Positions 7,512-14,365 are shown, counted from the first letter of the stretch. The stretch: DNA of 16,032 nt from JACCXJ01 sp052387115 (GCA_052387115.1 JBQTJM010000147.1:1-16032), one strand, 5' to 3'. Program-made: numbers and translations. Notes: generated by a model from the letters alone, not told the origin.

Positions 7512-9048
7512 CTCTCGACACCATCATGTTTTTCCAGCGCAGGCCCAGGGCCCACAGCCCGGCCCCATACAGCAGGGCACCGCCGCCGACCAGGCCCGCG
7601 AGCCGCAAGGCCCTGTCCGTGATACCCCAGGCGAGCCACTGCCCGAGGGGCGGGCAGGTCATGACAAGAAACGCGGCCATGATCGCGGTGGCGCCGAACA
7701 CCTGGGTCAGGAACGTCCCCCAGCCCGCCGCCGGGGTATAGGCCCCTTGCCGGCGCAGTCCGCGGTACAGGAGCGCGGCGTTCACATAGGCCGCGAGCGA
7801 GGTGGCGAGCGCCAGGCCGGCGTGAGCCAACGGCACGATGAGGGCCAGGTTCAGGCACAGGTGTACCAGCATCGCCACGAGGCCGGCGCGCACCGGAGTC
7901 TTGGTGTCGTGGCGGGCGAAATAGCCGGGGGCCAGGATCTTGATGAGAATGAACGCCAGGAGACCGAGCGCATAGGCCGTGAGGCTCTTCGCTGCCATGG
8001 TCACGTCGTGCGCCCCGAACTCCCCGTACTGGAACAGGGTGCACAGCATGGGTCCGGCCAGGACCGCGAGCCCGACCGCAGCCGGTGCGCCGACCGCCAG
8101 CACGCAACGCAAGGCCCAGTCCAGGGTGCGTGAAAAGGTCTCGCGCGAGCCACTGCTGTGGTGGTCCGAGAGCTGCGGCAGGATCACGGTCGCGAGCGCG
8201 ACGCCGAAGACCCCGAGCGGGAACTCCACCAGCCGGTCCGAGTAATACAGCCACGAGATGCTCCCGGTGGCCAGGAAGGAGGCCATAAGGGTGTCGATCA
8301 TGTGGTTGATCTGCACCACCGAGACCCCGAATATCGACGGCCCCATGAGTCCCAGCATGCGCCGGACGCCCGGGTCATCGGTGCGGATCCGGGGGACCGG
8401 GAAAAACCCCAGCCGCAAGACGAACGGCAATTGAAACAGGAGTTGCGCGATGCCGCCAGCGAGCACCCCCCAGGCCAGGGCCATCACCGGTTCCTCGAAA
8501 TACTGGGTCATCCACAATGCCGCCACGATCAGGCTCAGGTTCAAGAACGTCGGTGTGAAGGCCGGCACGGCGAAGCGCCCATGGCACTGCAGGATCGCGG
8601 CGGCGAAGGCGGCGAGCGAGATGAAGAGGATGTAGGGGAAGGTCACGCGCAAGAGCGACACGGTCAGATCATATTTGCTCTCGGTGTCTAGAAACCCCGG
8701 GGCGAACACGAGGATGATCAAGGGCGCCGCGAGGATCCCGCACACCGTGATCACACCCAGGACGCCGGCCAGCGCCCCGGCGGCGCGGTCGATGAAACAT
8801 TCGGTTTCGACCCGGCTGTAGCGGTTCTTGTAGTCGGACAAGACGGGCACGAAGGCCTGGGAGAAGGCCCCTTCGGCGAAGAAGCGGCGCAGGAGGTTAG
8901 GGATGCGGAAGGCGACGAAAAAGGCATCGGCGCTCAAACCGGCACCGAGCATCCCGGCCAGCACCATATCGCGCACGAAACCGAGCACCCGCGAGAGGAG
9001 TGTCATAGCCCCGACCGTGGCCGTGGATCGAAACAGTCGAGTGCTCAG
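7501..9048 (-). CDS. murJ: Lipid II flippase MurJ (probable CTG start)
   Basis: MurJ is the inner-membrane MOP-superfamily flippase that moves lipid II to the periplasm for peptidoglycan synthesis. The protein is strongly hydrophobic with many membrane segments (14 in the family). The signature MTLLSRVLGFVRD, ADAFFVAFRIPNLLRRFFAEGAFSQAF is present with the conserved arginines. The first ATG (9004-9006) would cut off the start of helix 1. Upstream codons in the same frame read STRLFRSTATVGA, matching the normal MurJ N-terminus, and they begin at a CTG (9046-9048) preceded by GAGGT six bases away. No ATG, GTG or TTG lies between that codon and the upstream stop at 9058-9060. I therefore place the start at CTG, giving 515 residues; a conservative annotation would begin at 9006 (501 residues). 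ribF follows downstream. Confidence 0.95.
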   Translation of the reverse strand: MSTRLFRSTATVGAMTLLSRVLGFVRDMVLAGMLGAGLSADAFFVAFRIPNLLRRFFAEGAFSQAFVPVLSDYKNRYSRVETECFIDRAAGALAGVLGVITVCGILAAPLIILVFAPGFLDTESKYDLTVSLLRVTFPYILFISLAAFAAAILQCHGRFAVPAFTPTFLNLSLIVAALWMTQYFEEPVMALAWGVLAGGIAQLLFQLPFVLRLGFFPVPRIRTDDPGVRRMLGLMGPSIFGVSVVQINHMIDTLMASFLATGSISWLYYSDRLVEFPLGVFGVALATVILPQLSDHHSSGSRETFSRTLDWALRCVLAVGAPAAVGLAVLAGPMLCTLFQYGEFGAHDVTMAAKSLTAYALGLLAFILIKILAPGYFARHDTKTPVRAGLVAMLVHLCLNLALIVPLAHAGLALATSLAAYVNAALLYRGLRRQGAYTPAAGWGTFLTQVFGATAIMAAFLVMTCPPLGQWLAWGITDRALRLAGLVGGGALLYGAGLWALGLRWKNMMVSRASI

Positions 9049-9180
9049 CGGGCTACCTCATGCAATGGCGGTTCGCGCGGGCGCGGGACCACTGCCCAAG
9101 ATACCATACAGAAATGTCCTTTAGCCCATCTTTATCAACTGGAGGGGCGGGCCTTCCGGCCCCGCAACCGGGTCTACCGT

Positions 9181-9200
9181 ATCGCGACCCCGATCGCGAT
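9181..9200. promoter_or_regulatory. Operator-like dyad upstream of rpsT promoter
   Basis: ATCGCGA (9181-9187) and TCGCGAT (9194-9200) form a perfect 7-bp inverted repeat with a 6-bp spacer, six bases upstream of the rpsT -35 hexamer. The size and place suit a dimeric regulator, but no binding protein can be named. It may be chance in GC-rich DNA. Confidence 0.35.
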
Positions 9201-9206
9201 GTAGCG

Positions 9207-9235
9207 TTGACAATCCGTGCCGGAGCCCGCATAGT
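9207..9235 (+). promoter_or_regulatory. Predicted sigma70 promoter of rpsT
   Basis: A consensus -35 TTGACA (9207-9212) is followed after 17 bp by CATAGT (9230-9235; four of six match TATAAT). Predicted transcription start is near 9242, leaving a leader of about 34 nt with the GAGGAG ribosome binding site at 9263-9268. Confidence 0.7.
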
Positions 9236-9275
9236 TGCGCCCCCATTTCGCCGGAAACCATAGAGGAGTCATCGC

Positions 9276-9563
9276 TTGGCCAATTCGTCATCTGCCGGCA
9301 AACGGGCACGTCAGGCCGAGAAACGCCGTGCCCATAACCAGAGCCGGCGCTCGGCCCTGCGCACGGCCATCAAGAAGGTGGTACGGGCGGTGGTGTCGAA
9401 AGACCAGGATGCCGCCGCCACCGCCTATCGGTCCGCCGTCCCGGTCATCGATCGCATGGCGAACCAAGGCCTCGTCCACAAGAACAAGGCGGCGCGCCAC
9501 AAACGGCGCCTACACGTGGCCGTGTCGGCGCTGGGCATGCCGGGCGGCGAGCAAGAGATGTAG
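9276..9563 (+). CDS. rpsT: 30S ribosomal protein S20
   Basis: S20 is a small, helical, very basic primary rRNA-binding protein of the 30S subunit. The 95-residue product has the standard opening MANSSSAGKRARQAEKRRAHNQSRRSALRT written by family members as ANxxSAxKRxRQxEKRRxxN, and the conserved end motif VHKNKAARHKRRL. It is a little longer than E. coli S20 (87). The start codon is TTG, seven bases after a strong GAGGAG. UUG initiation is also used by E. coli rpsT, where it is tied to autogenous translational control, so the rare start is probably functional and conserved. The gene is monocistronic, divergent from murJ and convergent with proB. Confidence 0.97.
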   Translation: MANSSSAGKRARQAEKRRAHNQSRRSALRTAIKKVVRAVVSKDQDAAATAYRSAVPVIDRMANQGLVHKNKAARHKRRLHVAVSALGMPGGEQEM

Positions 9564-9569
9564 ATGTAG

Positions 9570-9605
9570 GGTGGGTAGCCGCGCCTTTTTGCGGCGTAAC
9601 CCACC
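9570..9605. terminator. Inverted repeat downstream of rpsT, possible terminator
   Basis: GGTGGGT (9570-9576) pairs with ACCCACC (9599-9605), and inside it GCCGC (9578-9582) pairs with GCGGC (9591-9595), with an 8-nt T-rich loop. It lies 7 bp after the rpsT stop, between convergent rpsT and proB. There is no U-tract after the stem, so termination is uncertain. The sequence resembles a GTGGGTTA-type palindromic repeat that I recall as scattered in many proteobacteria. Confidence 0.5.
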
Positions 9606-9608
9606 ACC

Positions 9609-9625
9609 GTCGGCCGCCGGCCGAC
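9609..9625. repeat. Perfect 8-bp palindrome, rpsT-proB intergenic
   Basis: GTCGGCCG-C-CGGCCGAC is a perfect inverted repeat right after the previous hairpin. As RNA it would form a GC-rich stem on either strand, so it may help separate the convergent rpsT and proB transcripts. No U-tract is present. Confidence 0.45.
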
Positions 9626-9660
9626 CCCTTGCCGGACGACTTCGAGTCGACAGATTGATT

Positions 9661-9686
9661 CAAGTCACTCTGGCAAGTCACTTTGG
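9661..9686. repeat. 13-bp tandem duplication
   Basis: CAAGTCACTCTGG is followed immediately by CAAGTCACTTTGG (12 of 13 identical), between rpsT and proB. It is noncoding; no function is evident. Confidence 0.6.
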
Positions 9687-9716
9687 TCAGGTTTCATCCG
9701 GGCTGCGGTAGCTGGC

Positions 9717-10841
9717 TCACAATAGCACCAAGTTATCCCGGTGGATGAGCTCGGGCTCGTCCACGTAACCCAGGATCGATTCGATCCGATCGCTAGTCTG
9801 GCCCATGATGCCGCGCGCCTCGACGGCGGCGTAGTTGATCAAACCCCGTGCGATCTCGCGCCCTTCCCGATCCACGCAGCTGACCAGCTCGCCGCGCGCG
9901 AACTCGCCTTCCACCAACTGGACGCCAACCGCCAGCAGGCTGCGTCCGGATTGCGTCAACACCCGCACGGCGCCTTCGTCGAGGACCAGGCGGCCTCTGG
10001 GCTTGAGCCCGCCGGCCAGCCATCGCTTGCGTGCGGCCAGCGGCCCGTGTCCGGGGACCAGGAGGGTACCGAGGGCCTCGCCCCGGGCCAGGCGGGTCAG
10101 GACCTCGGGTTCCGCGCCGCAGGCGATGACCGTCGCCGTGCCCGATCGGGCCGCGAGCGCCGCCGCGCGCAGCTTGGTCTGCATGCCGCCGCGTCCGAGG
10201 GCCGTGCCGTGGCCGGCCATGGGCTCGAGCGCCGGATCGCCGGCGCGTGCCTCGGGGATGAGGCGGGCCTCACGATCGATGCGCGGGTCGCGCTCGTAGA
10301 GGCCGGCCTGATCGGTCAGGATCACCAGTAACCGGGCCTCGACCAGGTTGGCGCAGAGCCCCGCCAAGACGTCGTTGTCCCCGAAGCGGATCTCCTCGGT
10401 GGCGACGGTGTCGTTCTCGTTGACGACCGGCACGACCCCGAGCGACAGCAGGGTCTGCAAGGTGCTCCGGGCGTTGAGATAGCGCTGGCGGTGGGCGGCG
10501 TCGTCATGGGTGAGCAGGACCTGGGCGGTGTGCAGGCCGTGGCGCTTGAAGCACGCCTCGTAGGTCTGGATGAGTCCCATCTGGCCGACGGCGGCCGCGG
10601 CCTGCAACTGGTGCAGGGCGTGCGGGCGTGCCGGCCAGCCAAGGCGCACCACCCCCTCGGCGACCGCCCCCGAGGTCACGACGACGATCTCCCGTCCTTC
10701 CCGGCACAGCGCCGCGATCTGGGTGACCCACACATCCAGGGAATCGGCCCTGAGCCCCTGGCCCTGGTTGGTGGCGAGCGAGCTGCCAATCTTGACGACC
10801 CAGCGCCGCGCGTCGGCGAGCGTCTTACGGCACGGCGACAT
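9717..10841 (-). CDS. proB: Glutamate 5-kinase
   Basis: ProB phosphorylates glutamate to glutamyl 5-phosphate, the first step of proline synthesis, in the cytoplasm. The amino-acid kinase domain shows VVKIGSSL near the N-terminus, VVVTSGAVAEG, VNENDTVATEE with GDNDVLAG, LTDQAGLYERDPR and GRGGMQTKL. A C-terminal PUA domain follows (from about KRWLAGGLKPRG to IESILGY). The open frame extends upstream to 10979, but that part is antisense-like sequence inside obgE; ATG at 10841 (MSPCRKTL, 374 residues) or 10847 (MPMSP) gives the normal length. The gene overlaps the obgE end by 17 bp and is likely translated from the same mRNA. proA is not in the window. Confidence 0.95.
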   Translation of the reverse strand: MSPCRKTLADARRWVVKIGSSLATNQGQGLRADSLDVWVTQIAALCREGREIVVVTSGAVAEGVVRLGWPARPHALHQLQAAAAVGQMGLIQTYEACFKRHGLHTAQVLLTHDDAAHRQRYLNARSTLQTLLSLGVVPVVNENDTVATEEIRFGDNDVLAGLCANLVEARLLVILTDQAGLYERDPRIDREARLIPEARAGDPALEPMAGHGTALGRGGMQTKLRAAALAARSGTATVIACGAEPEVLTRLARGEALGTLLVPGHGPLAARKRWLAGGLKPRGRLVLDEGAVRVLTQSGRSLLAVGVQLVEGEFARGELVSCVDREGREIARGLINYAAVEARGIMGQTSDRIESILGYVDEPELIHRDNLVLL

Positions 10842-11880
10842 GGGCATCTTCGAGGTCCGTCCGGGGTCTCGACGTACCCAGCTCCTCCAGGCGCCCGGCG
10901 AGCCGGTACACCAGATCACGGCACCCGGCACCGGTCTTGGCCGAGATCGGCGCGCACGGTCGCGTCCAGCCGAGCTCATCGAGGATCGCCCGGCAATGGT
11001 GCTCGCGCTCGGCCTCGGGCAGGAGATCGGTCTTGTTCAGCACCAGCCAGCGTTCGCGGGCGTGGAGCCCTGGACTGTATCGTTTCAGTTCCTCTTCAAT
11101 AGTGCGGATCGCCTGGGCGGCCTCGCCGATCTCGCAGGCCGCGTCCGCCACCTGGAGCAGGAGACGGGTGCGCTCGAGGTGCTTCAGGAACTGGATCCCG
11201 AGCCCCGCGCCCCCTGCCGCGCCGGCCACGAGGCCGGGCACATCGGCCACCACGAAGCTATGGTCGACGTCCACCGACACCACGCCGAGGTGCGGGTGTA
11301 GGGTCGTGAACGGGTAGTCGGCCACCTTCGGGTGCGCCGCCGAGATGGCCCGGATGAGGCTGGACTTCCCCGCGTTCGGCAGGCCGACCAAGCCAACATC
11401 GGCGAGCACGGACAACTCCAGGCGCAGTCGCCGCGATTCCCCCGGCTGGCCTTTGGTGGTCTTGCGCGGTGCACGGTCGGTGCTGGTCTTGAAGCGCGTA
11501 TTGCCCCGGCCGCGCAGGCCGCCATGGGCCACGAGCAAGCGCTGCTCCGGGGCCACCAGATCCCCGATCAGCTCGTCCGTATCGGCATCATAAGCGCGTG
11601 TCCCGGCCGGGACGCGGATGATTAGATCGCCCCCGGCGCGGCCGGAGCACTGGGCGCCCCTCCCCGATTGTCCCGATTCGGCCTTGAAGCGCCGCTGATA
11701 ACGGAACTGGACGAGGGTGTCGAGACCCAGGTCGGCGATCAGATAGACGCTGCCGCCATCGCCCCCGTCTCCGCCATCGGGTCCGCCCCGCGGGACGTAC
11801 TTCTCACGCCGGAAACTCAGGCAGCCATGGCCGCCGGCGCCGGCCTCGATCTCGATGACCGCGCTATCGACGAATTTCAC
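10825..11880 (-). CDS. obgE: Obg-family GTPase ObgE/CgtA
   Basis: ObgE is a ribosome-associated GTPase needed for late 50S assembly and linked to the stringent response. The N-terminal glycine-rich OBG fold spans residues 1-158 (MKFVDSAVIEIEAGAGGHG; RGGPDGGDGGDGG). The G domain has G1 GLPNAGKS (166-173), switch I with FTTLHPHLG, G3 DVPG (213-216), G4 NKTD (282-285) and G5 SAKTG (313-317). The 351-residue length reflects a short tail without the acidic extension of E. coli ObgE (390). The loop after G3 reads VAGAAGGAG where EGASEGAG is usual, so the Glu-Ser pair is lost there. It lies just downstream of the rplU-rpmA terminator, so it may have its own promoter: TATGAT on the minus strand at 11915-11920, with a poor -35. 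Confidence 0.97.
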   Translation of the reverse strand: MKFVDSAVIEIEAGAGGHGCLSFRREKYVPRGGPDGGDGGDGGSVYLIADLGLDTLVQFRYQRRFKAESGQSGRGAQCSGRAGGDLIIRVPAGTRAYDADTDELIGDLVAPEQRLLVAHGGLRGRGNTRFKTSTDRAPRKTTKGQPGESRRLRLELSVLADVGLVGLPNAGKSSLIRAISAAHPKVADYPFTTLHPHLGVVSVDVDHSFVVADVPGLVAGAAGGAGLGIQFLKHLERTRLLLQVADAACEIGEAAQAIRTIEEELKRYSPGLHARERWLVLNKTDLLPEAEREHHCRAILDELGWTRPCAPISAKTGAGCRDLVYRLAGRLEELGTSRPRTDLEDAHVAVP

Positions 11881-11930
11881 GGTGGGCCCCCGCGATCATT
11901 TCCCCTGCGCTGGCATCATACCGTAAGGCC

Positions 11931-11961
11931 CATAAACAAAAGGCCCCGTCGCGACGGGGCC
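11931..11961 (-). terminator. Intrinsic terminator of the rplU-rpmA operon
   Basis: A perfect 20-nt palindrome GGCCCCGTCGCGACGGGGCC (11942-11961) is followed on the minus strand by TTTTGTTTATG. It lies 43 bp after the rpmA stop and 60 bp before obgE, so it should end or attenuate the ribosomal protein transcript. Confidence 0.9.
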
Positions 11962-12004
11962 TCTGCATGCCTAGAGTAATATAGGTTAGCGCCGGTCGTT
12001 CCAA

Positions 12005-12277
12005 CTAGCCCGATCCTCTTTGGCCCGGTACCACGCTGACGAAGGTGCGGTTGTGGGGACCCTTGGTCTCGAATACCACGCGCCCCTCCGCCTTGGCGTA
12101 GAGCGTGTGGTCCTTCCCACAGCCGACATTGGTGCCCGCGTGCCAGCGGGTTCCCCGCTGCCTGACCAGGATACTCCCGGAGACCACGATCTGCCCGCCG
12201 TAACGTTTTATGCCGAGGCGCTTCGAGTGGGAGTCCCGGCCGTTACGCGTGCTGCCGCCTGCCTTCTTGTGTGCCAT
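12005..12277 (-). CDS. rpmA: 50S ribosomal protein L27
   Basis: L27 reaches the peptidyl transferase centre with its N-terminal tail and helps place tRNA on the large subunit. The 90-residue product is full length and begins MAHKKAGGSTRNGRDSHSK, the mature-type proteobacterial start, with no cleavable leader like that of Firmicutes. The central GGQIVVSGSILVRQRGT and WHAGTNVGCGKDHTLYA motifs are intact. It follows rplU by 32 bp and ends before the terminator at 11931-11961, forming the usual two-gene unit. Confidence 0.98.
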   Translation of the reverse strand: MAHKKAGGSTRNGRDSHSKRLGIKRYGGQIVVSGSILVRQRGTRWHAGTNVGCGKDHTLYAKAEGRVVFETKGPHNRTFVSVVPGQRGSG

Positions 12278-12309
12278 GTGCGCGTCACCTCATCGTAAGC
12301 CCGGCGGGA

Positions 12310-12642
12310 TCAACCCGGCGGCGGCGGGCCGGCCAGGCGGATGGACCGGATCGTGATCTCCGTAAAGTCCTGCCGGTGGCCCATCTGCTTTCGATAATGC
12401 TTGCGGCGCCTGAACTTGACGATCCGCAGCTTGGGGCCTCTGCCGTGGGCCGTGATCTCGGCCTCTACCTTCACGCCCTCCACGATCGGGCGACCGACTT
12501 CGACGCGATCACCGTCCACGACCATGAGGACCTCGGTGAGATCGACCGAGGCACCCACATCGCCGGGGAGCTTTTCGACCCGCAGGGTCGATTCCGCCGC
12601 GACCTTGTACTGTTTACCGCCGCTCTTGATGATCGCGTACAT
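12310..12642 (-). CDS. rplU: 50S ribosomal protein L21
   Basis: L21 binds 23S rRNA domain V/II region in the large subunit. The 110-residue product starts MYAIIKSGGKQYKV and carries the signature KFRRRKHYRKQMGHRQDFTEITI near residues 76-98, written here in part as KHYRKQMGHRQ. The last residues are a short proline-rich end (GPPPPG). It is first in the rplU-rpmA unit and divergent from ispB. No clear Shine-Dalgarno sequence lies before the ATG; the upstream bases are AT-rich. A TTGACG hexamer on the minus strand (12674-12679) is a possible -35, but a -10 at proper spacing would leave almost no leader. Confidence 0.98.
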   Translation of the reverse strand: MYAIIKSGGKQYKVAAESTLRVEKLPGDVGASVDLTEVLMVVDGDRVEVGRPIVEGVKVEAEITAHGRGPKLRIVKFRRRKHYRKQMGHRQDFTEITIRSIRLAGPPPPG

Positions 12643-12706
12643 GACTAATTTAAGTACTAAATATGGCCCCGTCCGTCAATGCATACCACCCACCCACGGT
12701 GACTAA

Positions 12707-12819
12707 CCGGCCTACCCCCTCCCAACCTCCCGCTTCGCAAGGGGGAGGGAAATCGATTCAAGTCTCCCTTACGCAAGTCTCCCCCTTACGAAGGGGGAGA
12801 TTTAGAGGGGGTAGGCCGG
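12707..12819. repeat. GC-rich palindromic intergenic element B (15-bp terminal inverted repeats)
   Basis: CCGGCCTACCCCCTC (12707-12721) and GAGGGGGTAGGCCGG (12805-12819) are perfect 15-bp inverted repeats enclosing 83 bp. Inside are a CTCCC/GGGAG-type hairpin (about 12728-12749) and TCTCCCCCTT acg AAGGGGGAGA, a perfect 10-bp stem (12778-12800). The whole could fold as a multi-branched cruciform. The style matches element A at 2689-2798. No protein is encoded; it looks like a non-autonomous palindromic repeat. Confidence 0.75.
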
Positions 12820-12990
12820 ATTTCCGGGGGAAGGATTGTACGGACATCGGGCCTCCCGCACAAGGCGCTCGCCCCGCCCGCTTGCGCCGGGGGGGCGTCC
12901 CCCACGGTAGCGCAGCCTCGTTTTACGGCGCGGACGGGCACGGTCCGGCGACACCGCAAAGACCGATGGCGTGACAATCGCCGGGAGAGC

Positions 12991-13007
12991 TTGGCACAAT
13001 GCGAGCT
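12991..13007 (+). promoter_or_regulatory. Possible sigma54-type promoter of ispB
   Basis: TTGGCAC with GG at 12993-12994 and GC at 13005-13006, exactly ten bases apart, gives the -24/-12 spacing of RpoN promoters. The -24 half is nearly consensus; the -12 half (GAGCT) is weak. It lies about 25 bp before the ispB start. No enhancer-binding protein gene is nearby. Confidence 0.25.
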
Positions 13008-13031
13008 GGAGAATAATCAAAGCGGAAGGGC

Positions 13032-14021
13032 ATGTTCACCGAGTGCCTCCCCACGAAGATGGACGCGCTGCGCGCGCTCATCGCCGACGACATCGCCGAT
13101 GTCGACCGGCTCATCAAGCTACGCCTGTATTCCGACGTTGCGCTCATCAACCAGTTGAGCCACTACATCGTCGCCAGCGGTGGTAAGCGCCTGCGGCCGG
13201 TACTGGCGCTCTTGTCCGCCCACGCCCATGGCTATGGCGGCCGCCTCCATATCGACCTCGCCGCGATAGTGGAGCTGATCCATACCGCGACCCTGCTCCA
13301 CGACGATGTGGTCGATGCTTCGGATCTCAGGCGCGGGCGCGAGACCGCCAACCTGGTCTTCGGGAACGAGGCGAGTGTGCTGGTCGGCGATTTCCTGTAC
13401 TCGCGTGCCTTCCAGATGATGGTCGATGTGCGTGACATGCGGGTCATGGAGATCCTCTCGGACGCGACCAATACCATCGCCGAGGGGGAGGTCATGCAGC
13501 TCGTGAACTGCCATGACCCCGATACCAGCGAGGAACGCTACCTGGCCATCATCCGCAACAAGACCGCGAAGCTGTTCGAAGCCGCCGCCAGGCTGGGCGC
13601 GGTGCTGTCCGGGGCGGGCGCCGCGGCGGAGGAGGCGCTGGCGGCCTACGGACGGCATCTCGGCACCGCCTATCAGCTCATCGACGATGTGTTCGACTAT
13701 ACCGCGAGCGCCGAGCAACTCGGAAAGAACATCGGTGACGACCTGGCCGAGGGCAAGCCCACCTTGCCGCTCTTGTACGCCTTATGGCATGGGAGCGCGG
13801 CACAAGGCGCGCTCTTGCGCAGCGCCATCGAGGAGGGCGGGCGGGGGCACATCGGCCCGGTCATAGAGGCCATTGAAGCCACCGGCGCCATCACGTACAC
13901 TGCCGCGCTCGCGCGCTCGGAGGCGGGATGCGCGCTGCGGGTGATAGGGGATCTAGGCCCGTCCCCGTACAAAGACGCCCTGCGGGCGCTCGCGGAGTTC
14001 GCGGTCGACCGCAGGTCTTGA
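13032..14021 (+). CDS. ispB: Long-chain all-trans polyprenyl (octaprenyl) diphosphate synthase
   Basis: This class I prenyl transferase adds IPP units to an allylic primer to make the quinone side chain. The 329-residue protein has the first aspartate-rich motif LLHDDVVDASDLRRG (Asp91, Asp92, Asp95) and the second LIDDVFDY (Asp218, Asp219, Asp222), the GGKRLRP motif (50-56) and GKPTLPLLYA. The residues before the first motif are small or aliphatic (HTATL), consistent with a long product; chain length of eight is assumed from gammaproteobacterial relatives. Start at 13032 has GGAAGGG very close to the ATG; a second ATG at 13059 (MDALRALIADD) is also possible. Divergence from rplU is the usual arrangement. 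The stop is 27 bp before tRNA-Pro. Confidence 0.96.
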   Translation: MFTECLPTKMDALRALIADDIADVDRLIKLRLYSDVALINQLSHYIVASGGKRLRPVLALLSAHAHGYGGRLHIDLAAIVELIHTATLLHDDVVDASDLRRGRETANLVFGNEASVLVGDFLYSRAFQMMVDVRDMRVMEILSDATNTIAEGEVMQLVNCHDPDTSEERYLAIIRNKTAKLFEAAARLGAVLSGAGAAAEEALAAYGRHLGTAYQLIDDVFDYTASAEQLGKNIGDDLAEGKPTLPLLYALWHGSAAQGALLRSAIEEGGRGHIGPVIEAIEATGAITYTAALARSEAGCALRVIGDLGPSPYKDALRALAEFAVDRRS

Positions 14022-14048
14022 CCGATCCGGCATCGGGCCCGTTTATAT

Positions 14049-14125
14049 CGGGGTGTAGCTCAGCCTGGTAGAGCACTGCCTTCGGGAGGCAGGTGTCGCA
14101 CGTTCAAATCGTGTCACCCCGACCA
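14049..14125 (+). tRNA. tRNA-Pro(CGG)
   Basis: A full 77-nt cloverleaf is visible. The acceptor stem is CGGGGTG / CACCCCG; the D arm is GCTC...GAGC. The anticodon stem is CTGCC / GGCAG around loop TTCGGGA, giving anticodon CGG at 14083-14085 (reads CCG). The T arm is GCACG-TTCAAAT-CGTGT, followed by A73 and encoded CCA (14123-14125). C1-G72 and A73 fit bacterial proline tRNA identity. It starts 27 bp after the ispB stop and may be processed from the ispB transcript; a TTTATA hexamer at 14042-14047 is too close to the mature end to be its -10. Confidence 0.97.
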
Positions 14126-14173
14126 ACCCCCCCCGTTCAATCCTATTATCTATCTGAGCATCGCCCCCCTCCG

Positions 14174-14365
14174 TCACGCCAGAAACTCCATCTCCTCCTG
14201 CGCTTGCGGTGGGGTACGCGGCCGAAAGCCCAGGAGCTCGATGCGCCGCCGCCTGGCCTCGCGCCGGCGCTCCTGCTCGCGCGCCTCGGCGTTGGTGAGG
14301 AACAGGAAATACGCCACGATCGCTGCGTGGCAGACGTAGATGAAGATTCCGAACCACGGGTCCAT
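14174..14365 (-). CDS. Small single-pass membrane protein, unknown function
   Basis: The predicted 63-residue protein has one hydrophobic segment at about residues 5-24 (FGIFIYVCHAAIVAYFLFLT). A highly charged stretch, about 26-42, follows (EAREQERRREARRRR) and then a short tail ending EEMEFLA. The positive cluster after the helix predicts the C-terminus in the cytoplasm. AGGT lies six bases before the ATG, which supports translation. It is divergent from the beta-glucosidase gene with 55 bp between them. I do not recognise the family; the shape recalls small respiratory-complex subunits such as CcoQ, but no oxidase genes are nearby and I do not propose that function. Confidence 0.6.
   Translation of the reverse strand: MDPWFGIFIYVCHAAIVAYFLFLTNAEAREQERRREARRRRIELLGFRPRTPPQAQEEMEFLA

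Larger units (their letters stand above)
9049..9275. promoter_or_regulatory. Divergent murJ / rpsT control region
   Basis: The 227 bp separate two divergent genes and contain no open reading frame of interest. The rpsT side holds a clear sigma70 promoter and a dyad, listed separately. A GGGCC TTCC GGCCC hairpin occurs at 9149-9162 without a U-tract. On the murJ side TTGATA (minus strand, near 9133-9138) and TATGGT occur but with unsuitable spacing, so I do not call a murJ promoter. Confidence 0.6.
12643..13031. promoter_or_regulatory. Divergent rplU / ispB intergenic region
   Basis: The 389 bp hold no credible gene. Next to rplU lies AT-rich DNA with a possible -35 (TTGACG, minus strand). 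The centre is occupied by palindromic element B (12707-12819). The ispB side has GTGACA (12971-12976) and CACAAT (12995-13000) separated by 18 bp as a weak sigma70 candidate, overlapped by a sigma54-like sequence at 12991-13007. Confidence 0.55.

Noticed and set aside
9657..9666. GATTCAAGTC shared with 12755-12764 as a possible common repeat
   Set aside because: A shared 10-mer is expected many times by chance in 16 kb, and the flanks differ.
10842..10979. N-terminal extension of proB to an upstream ATG
   Set aside because: The extra 46 residues overlap obgE, are arginine/proline-rich, and precede a normal ProB N-terminus.
14018..14047. TTGACC and TTTATA as a tRNA-Pro promoter
   Set aside because: The -10 would abut the mature 5' end of the tRNA, leaving no room for a start site; cotranscription with ispB is more likely.
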